Below are positions 7,866 to 14,056 of a stretch of DNA of 24,987 nucleotides, in pieces (within the stretch, counting starts at the first letter, position 1; the number at the start of each line of letters is the position of its first letter). The stretch lies in NCBI GenBank assembly GCA_002494725.1, contig DACG01000007.1:1-24987 (forward strand), in the 5' to 3' direction. The notes beneath the pieces were generated by a model, which searched no databases, had not been told where the DNA came from, and saw nothing but the letters and a program-made list of their open reading frames with translations. This DNA comes from Geoglobus sp. UBA235 (GTDB lineage: Archaea; Halobacteriota; Archaeoglobi; Archaeoglobales; Archaeoglobaceae). Both the position numbers and the translations under genes were made by a program.

Positions 7866-8945
7866 TCATACTCCAAGAATCGTCACAATCGAGTTCTGGG
7901 CAGCGTATCCGCTGACAGCACTGGCAATTCCTCTATCACGCCCGTCCCTGATCTGAAGGGCCAAGCTTGCCGTCAGGAAAAGACCTGTGGTGCCGTGGGC
8001 GTTGGTGCAGAGAGCTCCGCCTGAGCTGTTAACAGGGAAGCCCGATTCCACCACTTCTTTTCCTCTGCCACTGGCAGCAAATCCCAGTGCCTCCAATGCC
8101 ATTAGATGGTGATACGGAGTCAGATCCATGACTTCTGCAGCCTCAACATCTTTAGCATCGCACCCAGCCATCTTATACGCCTTTTCAGCAGCTTTTTTTG
8201 TAGAGAAGAGCTCTGCCAGATCTCTGCTTCCCAGATAGTAGTTTTCGGTGTGCCAGCCCAGTCCTTCAACCCAGACGGGCTCAGAGCTGATCCTTTTCGC
8301 AATTGTCTCCTCAGCCAGAATTAAAGCAACGCATCCATCGCTCCAGGGTGGAAGCTCAAGTTTTCTCAGCGGGAAAATGGCCATTTCAGAGCTCAAAACT
8401 TCGTCAGCGGTTACTTCTTCCCTCACGTGAGCGTATTCGTACTTCGACGCCCTCTTTCTCGCTCTAACCACCACCTCTGCTGCAGTCTCGTCATCAATTC
8501 CGTACCTCATCCTGTAGGCGTAGCTCTGCATCGCATAGCTCATCTGATATGAAATGCCAAGGTCGCGGTGGAAAAAAGGGTCAAGGCTTAGAAGCTCAAC
8601 AAGCTCCATTGGCGTTTCTGAGCAGTGGCCGTAGCCCAGAACCATCGCCACGTCGAAGATACCTGACTTTATGCGCATGTACGCTAAAGCTAAAGCGTAG
8701 GCAGCGTCATCGCTCACCCTTATCTCGTCCTTCAGGTAACCACCTGCAGCCGGAGCCGTGTACATGTTGGAGATTGTTCTGCCAACGGCGACATCGTATC
8801 CCCCAAGAACCACGTTGTCTATCTCATGCCTCTCCATCTCCGCATCCTCTAAAGCCTTCTTCGCTGCTTCGTAGGCGATGTTGTAGAAGGGCTCTTTGTG
8901 AACGCCAAAACTGGTTATGCCGATGCCAACAATGCCGACCTTCAA
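7866..8945 (-). CDS. Second thiolase-fold protein, also without thiolase catalytic residues
   Basis: A 359-residue thiolase-superfamily protein, shorter and more divergent than its neighbour. MKVGIVGIGITSFG opens the fold; the nucleophile loop reads EIRVSDDAAYAL (V77 where Cys is expected), the HDxF place reads EVMDLTPYHH (M273), and the GHP place reads GALCTNAHGTTG (N315). The last motif shares LCTN with the neighbouring protein, which suggests that the two are paralogous partners. The open frame extends to 9017, but GAGGTG six bases before the TTG at 8945 and the start of homology at KVGIVGIG point to the TTG; the extension is promoter DNA. First gene of the operon. It may be the structural half of a heteromeric thiolase-fold enzyme with DUF35. 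No reaction can be assigned to it alone. Confidence 0.87.
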   Translation of the reverse strand: MKVGIVGIGITSFGVHKEPFYNIAYEAAKKALEDAEMERHEIDNVVLGGYDVAVGRTISNMYTAPAAGGYLKDEIRVSDDAAYALALAYMRIKSGIFDVAMVLGYGHCSETPMELVELLSLDPFFHRDLGISYQMSYAMQSYAYRMRYGIDDETAAEVVVRARKRASKYEYAHVREEVTADEVLSSEMAIFPLRKLELPPWSDGCVALILAEETIAKRISSEPVWVEGLGWHTENYYLGSRDLAELFSTKKAAEKAYKMAGCDAKDVEAAEVMDLTPYHHLMALEALGFAASGRGKEVVESGFPVNSSGGALCTNAHGTTGLFLTASLALQIRDGRDRGIASAVSGYAAQNSIVTILGV

Positions 8946-8958
8946 GAGCAACACCTCA

Positions 8959-9028
8959 CTAATGTAACAATTATTTATGAGCAAATACAAAACGATTTGT
9001 AAAAAACCTGTGAGCATTTGTGAGTATG
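8959..9028 (-). promoter_or_regulatory. Promoter and operator-like repeats of the thiolase operon
   Basis: On the minus strand: CATACTCA, a three-base spacer, ATGCTCACA (9028 to 9009), matching the CoA-transferase promoter outside the spacer. Downstream lies a 33-base element (8991 to 8959) beginning TTTGTATTTGCTCATA, which matches 30 of 33 bases of the element before the acyl-CoA ligase (10186-10218). The TATTT is probably the TATA box, with the start site some 25 bases on, just before the ribosome site at 8957-8952. Confidence 0.6.
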
Positions 9029-9469
9029 AATTGGTGAAAAGTATGGTAGTAGTGATATCCTGAAATTAAAAACGCCTGTATTCGTGCCTTTGAAGGTGGA
9101 AATGTATGCCTGATGTAGAGCTGTTCTGGGTTAATGATACCCAATTCATCGAGGTCAAGAATCAGATTTCCGATCCCTTCGAAGGATTGTGAACTGGATG
9201 AAGAAAGCATCAGAAGTTGGGCTGGAAGATGAAGTTTACGACACGAAAGTTCACACATCAGAAGGGGAATGAAGTGTCACAATGCATAACCAAAACGATG
9301 GTGGAAAGATTAAATCAGTAAAGTTGCTCTGGTTTTTTCTCAGGAAGGGGATTGAATGGAAGATACTCCATGGACACTTCTCCTATATGCCGGAATGGAG
9401 CTTCAAATCAAAATTTCACATGACAGAATATGTCTGGTTTTGTGCTGTCAGCAATTCACCAAATCCAAA
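9029..9469. other. Intergenic region without a secure intact gene
   Basis: Holds the decayed small ORF at 9106-9272 and an open plus-strand frame at 9282-9485 (67 residues) that I do not recognise, has no clear ribosome site and runs into the 3' end of the regulator gene. I see no RNA gene or repeat beyond the operator-like sites at its left edge. Confidence 0.4.
9106..9272 (+). pseudogene. Frameshifted remnant of a small gene
   Basis: AGGTGG at 9094-9099 precedes an ATG at 9106 that opens a protein-like frame (MPDVELFWVNDTQFIEVKNQ...), which stops at 9190-9192. In the next frame the reading continues as RIVNWMKKASEVGLEDEVYD and ends with TGA at 9270-9272. Joining the two gives about 55 residues, acidic and helix-friendly. 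One base change in length near 9180-9190 would explain the break. Product not recognised; a sequencing error or chance cannot be excluded. Confidence 0.35.
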
Positions 9470-10027
9470 TCAACTCCTCCGGTAAAACTTCAGCAGAAAA
9501 CCATTGGGGGTAATGTTCTCCACAATATCCCACTCTTCTGCGAAGTATTTCTCGTGGATATATGTAATGTGCCTCGCCAGAAACTCACTCACCTCCCTGT
9601 GCCTCATTGTGTGGTAGCACAGCCACTGAATCCAGTTATCACCCATTGTGATCTCAACGTAATCGACCCTGTTTAATGCCCTCCACCCTTTTTCCACAGT
9701 CCTGAGGAACTCCTCGAGGGTTGCCTCCTTCAGTGGCTTTTTCAGGTACCACTCCACTGCAGTCTCCATCATGCTCTCCTCAACAGCCTTTTTTTTGTCT
9801 CCAAGAATCAGATACATGTACTGGTTTTTTCCGCATGCTGTGAAATCAAGGCTTCTTATCAAATCCATCAAAAGCTTATCATCATCGCTCAACCTGTTAA
9901 AACCGCTGTCCATCTGTCTCAGAGCTTCCTCAATCACCTCGTTCATCCCGCCATACCTTGTGCGGTACTTTTCAATAATTCTGAAGGCATTATCGCTGAG
10001 AGTTGTCTGCAATCGTCGTTTTGGCAT
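9470..10027 (-). CDS. Ribbon-helix-helix domain protein, candidate regulator
   Basis: A 185-residue protein. Residues about 3-42 fit a ribbon-helix-helix DNA-binding domain: a short strand (RRLQTTLSD), a helix (NAFRIIEKYRTRYG) and a second helix (MNEVIEEALRQM). The remaining 140 residues form a mixed helical domain with several aromatic and His residues (WIQWLCYHTMRHREVSEFLARHI) that I do not recognise; it could be an effector or oligomerisation domain. The upstream DNA has a near-perfect palindrome, TTAATTT-ACAAATTAA (10033-10048), which may be promoter or autoregulatory. It lies between the divergent thiolase operon and ligase gene, whose promoters share direct repeats ten bases apart of the kind RHH proteins often bind. 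Its role as their regulator is an inference from position and repeats. Confidence 0.75.
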   Translation of the reverse strand: MPKRRLQTTLSDNAFRIIEKYRTRYGGMNEVIEEALRQMDSGFNRLSDDDKLLMDLIRSLDFTACGKNQYMYLILGDKKKAVEESMMETAVEWYLKKPLKEATLEEFLRTVEKGWRALNRVDYVEITMGDNWIQWLCYHTMRHREVSEFLARHITYIHEKYFAEEWDIVENITPNGFLLKFYRRS

Positions 10028-10148
10028 GATTATTAATTTACAAATTAATTCAAAAGGTTTTCGGAGGCATCAGTCTCTTCCTTCACCACTGAAAAGACTT
10101 TTTAGCGATTCATTTCTTCCAGGGATTCTGATAAAGTGTTTTTCAGGG

Positions 10149-10233
10149 TATGAGCAAGGCATGCTCAAAATGCTGACTCAAAGGATTTGTATTTGCTCAT
10201 AGATAACTGTTACAGTAGATCGCCTGGAGGTGG
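10149..10233 (+). promoter_or_regulatory. Promoter, operator-like repeats and ribosome site of the acyl-CoA ligase gene
   Basis: TGAGCA (10151-10156) and TGCTCA (10162-10167) form a perfect inverted repeat with a five-base spacer; ATGCTCA at 10161-10167 is followed by ATGCTGA at 10170-10176. Then comes the 33-base element at 10186-10218 shared with the thiolase promoter (TTTGTATTTGCTCATA, then ATAA, TGTTACA and TAG, with single-base differences between). A strong GGAGGTGG ribosome site is at 10226-10233. Confidence 0.6.
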
Positions 10234-10237
10234 TAGC

Positions 10238-11899
10238 ATCTCTTTTATCATAAAGGAAGGGGAGCTAGCTGGCTGGCCGACGTACAGCTATGCCATCAAA
10301 AGTCTGCCGGACGAGATGGCAAAGGCTGACACGGTAAAGGAGGCAGTTGAAGCTGCGGCAAGGCTTAAGGGAAATAAGGACTACGCAATTTTTGCAGATA
10401 CCGGAGAGAAGATGAGCTATGAAGATCTGAACAGAGACGCCAGCAGAATTGGGAATGCGCTGCTGGATTTAGGTGTTAAGAGGGGTGATAGAGTTGCTCT
10501 TTATCTGAGGAACTCTCTGGATTATCTCCGCTGCATCTATGCATGTGCGAAAATTGGGGCTGTGGAGGTGCCAGTAAACTGGTTTTACCGCGAGTTTGAT
10601 GCAAGGCACGTCATCGGCAACAGCGAGTCCTCAACTATTATCGTTGAGGAGGATTTGTTCCCCATTGTCGAGAGCATAAAGGATAAGCTTCCGCATCTCG
10701 AAAGAATCATCGTAAGGGGTGATTCAGCCAAATACACAACTCTTGACCAGCTTGACGGCTCATCGAAAAACCCGGATGTTAGCGTTTCCAGGGATGACCC
10801 GGTGGCCATAATCTACACCTCAGGGACAACAGGGTTGCCGAAGGGAGCGGTGCTGTCCAACTACTCCTACACACTGTCAGCAAAAGCAATCACCCTCTGG
10901 ATGATTGGCGAGAACGACAATGACTACACAGGCCTGCCTCTCTTCCACATCAACGCCCAGATTTACTCCAGCCTCGGCATGATGTTTGCGGGTGGGAAAA
11001 TAACCCTGAGAAGCATCTTCTCAGCCTCGAAATTCTGGGAGGACGTGTCAGCTTACGAAGCGACCGCCTTCAATCTCCTCGGCTCCATGGCCAACATACT
11101 CTACTCTTTACCTCCTACAGAGTTCGAGAAAGACAATCCGGCAAAATACGTGATAATAGGTGGAATGCCCAGGGAAATCTGGCTGAAGTTTGAGGAGCGT
11201 TTTGGAGTTGAAGTGCTTGAGGGATACAGCCAGACCGAGGAGCCCTTGCCATGCTTAAATCCACCTCACCCCTACAAGAAGATTGGGAGCTTCGGCGTAC
11301 CGGTCTTCCCCGATTTGGGTCACCAGGTAAAGGTTGTGGACGAGGCTGGAAATGAAGTGGAGTGGGGCAATGTGGGAGAGCTGATAAGGAAGAGCCCAGC
11401 TCAGATGCTGGGATACTGGAAGGATGAAGAGAGAACGGCAGAAACTATTCGAAATGGATGGCTCTACAGCGGAGATTTCGTCACAATGGACGAGGATGGC
11501 TATCTGTATTTCGTTGACCGCAAGAAGTTCATAGTCAGGAGGAGTGGAGAGAACATAGCGAGCTGGGAGATCGAAGACGTCATAAAGAGCCATCCAAAGG
11601 TTCAGGACGTTGCTGTCATTCCCGTCCCTGATAAGCTGAGAGGTGAGGAGATAAAGGCCTTCATCAGACCCAAAGAGGGTGTTGAGATTGAGCCTGAGGA
11701 GATAATAGAGTTCATGGCAGGAAAGGTGGCCTACTTCAAGATTCCGCGCTACATAGAACTCGTTGAGGGCTTTCCCTACACACCGACTGGCAGGATAAAG
11801 AAGTGGCAGCTTAAAGAGGATGAGAAAAAGAGGAAAGACCACGGATGGGATAGAGACAGAGAAATACCTGACTGGAGGCAGAGGTTCGGAGCAAGATAA
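10238..11899 (+). CDS. Acyl-CoA ligase (AMP-forming), CaiC-like
   Basis: ANL-family enzyme that activates a carboxylic acid with ATP and joins it to CoA. Motifs: IIYTSGTTGLPKGAVLS (P-loop), EGYSQTEEPL, YSGDFVTMDEDGYLYFVDRKK with FIVRRSGENIASWEIE, a form typical of carnitine/crotonobetaine-CoA ligase-like members, and YTPTGRIKKWQL with the adenylation lysine. Length about 550 is normal. The start is odd: the frame is open from a TTG at 10187, but that lies inside the element shared with the thiolase promoter. The strong ribosome site GGAGGTGG is followed four bases later by ATC (10238), and the first in-frame ATG comes only at 10316 with no ribosome site. I mark 10238 as the most probable, non-AUG, start. 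The shared promoter elements suggest it feeds the CoA-ester pathway to the left. Confidence 0.92.
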   Translation: MSFIIKEGELAGWPTYSYAIKSLPDEMAKADTVKEAVEAAARLKGNKDYAIFADTGEKMSYEDLNRDASRIGNALLDLGVKRGDRVALYLRNSLDYLRCIYACAKIGAVEVPVNWFYREFDARHVIGNSESSTIIVEEDLFPIVESIKDKLPHLERIIVRGDSAKYTTLDQLDGSSKNPDVSVSRDDPVAIIYTSGTTGLPKGAVLSNYSYTLSAKAITLWMIGENDNDYTGLPLFHINAQIYSSLGMMFAGGKITLRSIFSASKFWEDVSAYEATAFNLLGSMANILYSLPPTEFEKDNPAKYVIIGGMPREIWLKFEERFGVEVLEGYSQTEEPLPCLNPPHPYKKIGSFGVPVFPDLGHQVKVVDEAGNEVEWGNVGELIRKSPAQMLGYWKDEERTAETIRNGWLYSGDFVTMDEDGYLYFVDRKKFIVRRSGENIASWEIEDVIKSHPKVQDVAVIPVPDKLRGEEIKAFIRPKEGVEIEPEEIIEFMAGKVAYFKIPRYIELVEGFPYTPTGRIKKWQLKEDEKKRKDHGWDRDREIPDWRQRFGAR

Positions 11900-11961
11900 C
11901 ACACTCATTTTCAAGGTACAGATCTGAAACCGGTCTGATTTCGAAGAAATGCGGGAAAAAG

Positions 11962-11976
11962 CTTAAAATTTTTTAA
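11962..11976 (+). promoter_or_regulatory. A/T-rich promoter box of the cytochrome gene
   Basis: CTTAAAATTTTTTAA lies about 15-29 bases before the ATG at 11991, the distance expected for a leaderless transcript. Confidence 0.4.
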
Positions 11977-11990
11977 TTTTCATAACGGTT

Positions 11991-12428
11991 ATGGAAATCA
12001 GGGGCCCCTTGATTTTACTGGCAGTTCTGGTCATTCTCGCAGGTGGGGGGTACTATTTTCTGATCGTATCTGCAAGTTCAAACAGTTTCTGTATAGCTTG
12101 TCACAGCATGGAGCCATTTAAGGCATCCATAGACAGAACTGAGCATGGAAAATTTAACTGCCATGTTTGTCACCCTCTCAACTACAGGGCTATAAGAGAT
12201 GTTGTGGTATACCTATCGGAAAATCCCAGCTCTGAAGAAATAAAAAAGAGAGCCAGTGTCAATCTGTTCTCTCAATGTCTTTTCTGCCATGAAACAAAAT
12301 CTGAACTGCATTCGGAACACAATGAAGAGTTTGTTCCATGCAACAAATGTCATTACATCCATGAGAGAAGAGATGTAAAAGACACATGCACATCATGCCA
12401 CAGATCAGGATATGCTGAAGAGGATTAG
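11991..12428 (+). CDS. Pentaheme c-type cytochrome, membrane anchored (NapC/NirT-like)
   Basis: A 145-residue protein with an N-terminal membrane anchor (residues about 6-26) and five CXXCH heme-binding motifs at 34-38, 57-61, 96-100, 117-121 and 133-137. The spacing SFCIACHSM near the anchor is typical of NapC/NrfH-type quinol-oxidising cytochromes, which pass electrons from the membrane quinone pool to outer redox proteins. The soluble part would face outside. Several extra His and Met residues are available as distal ligands. No catalytic reductase subunit is in the window, so its partner is unknown. Its maturation needs a heme delivery and ligation system, and a CcmC-like protein is encoded 3 kb downstream. 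It appears to be its own transcription unit with a leaderless promoter. Confidence 0.92.
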   Translation: MEIRGPLILLAVLVILAGGGYYFLIVSASSNSFCIACHSMEPFKASIDRTEHGKFNCHVCHPLNYRAIRDVVVYLSENPSSEEIKKRASVNLFSQCLFCHETKSELHSEHNEEFVPCNKCHYIHERRDVKDTCTSCHRSGYAEED

Positions 12429-12442
12429 TTTTTCTCCGTCAC

Positions 12443-12450
12443 ATTTTTAA
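12443..12450 (+). promoter_or_regulatory. TATA-like box of elp3
   Basis: TTTTTAAT centred about 28 bases before the ATG at 12475, consistent with a leaderless start there rather than at the in-frame GTG at 12454. Confidence 0.4.
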
Positions 12451-12474
12451 TCAGTGCCTTCATATCCACAGGGA

Positions 12475-14046
12475 ATGATTTATTCTGCCCTCAGAGAGAT
12501 GGCACTGGAAATAGCAAAAAGTGGTGTCGCAGATAAGAGAGAGGTTGCAAGAATAAAAAAGAGAATAGCCAGAAAATACTCGCTTTCAACAATTCCATCT
12601 GATGCTGACGTTTTAAGAGCTGTTAAAGGAGAGAAATTGTACGATACACTGAGAGAGATTCTGAGAACTAAGCCTGTCAGAACTATAAGCGGTGTTGCTG
12701 TTGTGAGCGTTATGACCTCTCCAGCTCCATGTCCTCACGGCAAATGCATTCCCTGCCCGGGAGGTGTGGAGTTCAATACTCCCCAGAGCTACATCGGATT
12801 TGAACCTGCCGCTCAGAGGGGAAGGCAGCACAACTATGACGCTTTCGAGCAGGTTACGGCGAGGCTGAGGGAGCTGAAGGAGATCGGTCATGATGTCGAC
12901 AAGGTCGAGATCATCGTGATGGGCGGCACTTTTCCGGCGAGAGATGATGGTTACAAGAAGAGATTCATTCTCGGAATCTACTCTGCTCTGAACAGCTTCG
13001 AGAGCGAGGAAAGACATTACAGCAATCTTGAAGAGGCCAAGAGGGACAATGAGAGAGCCAGAGCGAGATGCGTTGGCATGACGTTCGAGACGAGGCCGGA
13101 TTATGCGAGAGAGGAGCACGTCATAGAGATGCTCAGGTTTGGAGGCACAAAAGTTGAGCTTGGGGTTCAGAGCGTCTACGATGAGGTTTTGCAGAGGATT
13201 CAGAGGGGGCACAGTGTGCAGGATGTCATGAACGCGACGAAAAGGCTGAGGGATTCGGCTTTCAAGGTCGGCTACCACATTATGCCCGGGCTGCCCGGAT
13301 CCGACTTCGAGAAAGACTTGAGGATGTTCAAGATTCTTTTCGAAAACCCGGACTTCAGGCCCGACTACCTGAAAATCTACCCCACTCTCGTCGTTAAAGG
13401 CACAAGGCTCTACGAGATGTACGAGAGAGGAGAGTACAGGCCTTACACTACCGAGGAGGTTGTCGAGCTCATAGCAAGGGCGAAGAAGTACATCCCGGAA
13501 TACGTCAGAATCCAGCGCATACAGCGGGACATTCCGGTTGATAAAGCCATAGGGCTTGATAAGGGCAATATAAGGCAGATTGTGCATGAAAGGCTGAAGG
13601 AACTCAGATACTCGTGCAGGTGCATAAGGTGCAGGGAGGCTGGACATAAACTTGGAAATTACGTTGAGGAGGACTTTGAGGAGGTGCTTAGGGAGTACAG
13701 AGCCGGCAATGGAAAGGAGTTCTTCATATCCTTTGAGGACATAAATCGGGAAGTGTTAGTAGGGTTTGTGAGGCTCAGATTTCCTGACAAGCCATTCATA
13801 GACGTGCTTGAAAACACCGCTCTGATCAGGGAGCTTCATGTGTATGGAAAAGCTGTTGGAATTGGATTAAAGGACAGAAATGCCTTTCAGCATCGCGGTT
13901 TTGGGGAAAGGCTGCTGAGCATGGCGGAAGAGATTGCAAAGGAGAGGTACGATAGGATTGCAGTCATAAGCGGAGTTGGCGTGAGGGAGTACTACAGGAA
14001 GCAGGGATACATCAAAGAGTTTGAGTACATGGTGAAGAGGTTGTGA
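12475..14046 (+). CDS. elp3: Elp3: tRNA uridine-34 carboxymethyl-forming radical SAM acetyltransferase
   Basis: Archaeal Elp3 modifies the wobble uridine of tRNAs (cm5U type) using acetyl-CoA and S-adenosylmethionine; in archaea it works without the other Elongator subunits. N-terminal tRNA-binding helices are followed by the radical SAM cluster motif CPHGKCIPCPGG (C86, C91, C94), then a TIM-barrel core (GGTFPARD, TFETRPD, ELGVQSVYDEVLQRIQRGH), a zinc-type segment (CRCIRC with C-rich neighbours) and a C-terminal GNAT domain with RELHVYG, QHRGFGERLL and ISGVGVREYYRKQGY. The 523 residues match the family length. The start at 12475 is favoured by promoter spacing. A GAGGTG just after its stop serves the next gene, so elp3 and ilvA are probably cotranscribed. 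Confidence 0.96.
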   Translation: MIYSALREMALEIAKSGVADKREVARIKKRIARKYSLSTIPSDADVLRAVKGEKLYDTLREILRTKPVRTISGVAVVSVMTSPAPCPHGKCIPCPGGVEFNTPQSYIGFEPAAQRGRQHNYDAFEQVTARLRELKEIGHDVDKVEIIVMGGTFPARDDGYKKRFILGIYSALNSFESEERHYSNLEEAKRDNERARARCVGMTFETRPDYAREEHVIEMLRFGGTKVELGVQSVYDEVLQRIQRGHSVQDVMNATKRLRDSAFKVGYHIMPGLPGSDFEKDLRMFKILFENPDFRPDYLKIYPTLVVKGTRLYEMYERGEYRPYTTEEVVELIARAKKYIPEYVRIQRIQRDIPVDKAIGLDKGNIRQIVHERLKELRYSCRCIRCREAGHKLGNYVEEDFEEVLREYRAGNGKEFFISFEDINREVLVGFVRLRFPDKPFIDVLENTALIRELHVYGKAVGIGLKDRNAFQHRGFGERLLSMAEEIAKERYDRIAVISGVGVREYYRKQGYIKEFEYMVKRL

Positions 14047-14056
14047 GGTGTGAAAA

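Noticed and set aside
8946..9017. N-terminal extension of the second thiolase-fold ORF, with a hydrophobic segment like a signal peptide
   Set aside because: It lies within promoter DNA shared with the ligase gene, and a good ribosome site stands before the TTG at 8945. The similar residues in both extensions come from the duplicated promoter element.
9282..9485. Plus-strand ORF of 67 residues
   Set aside because: No clear ribosome site, unusual composition, runs into the 3' end of the regulator gene; not enough to call.
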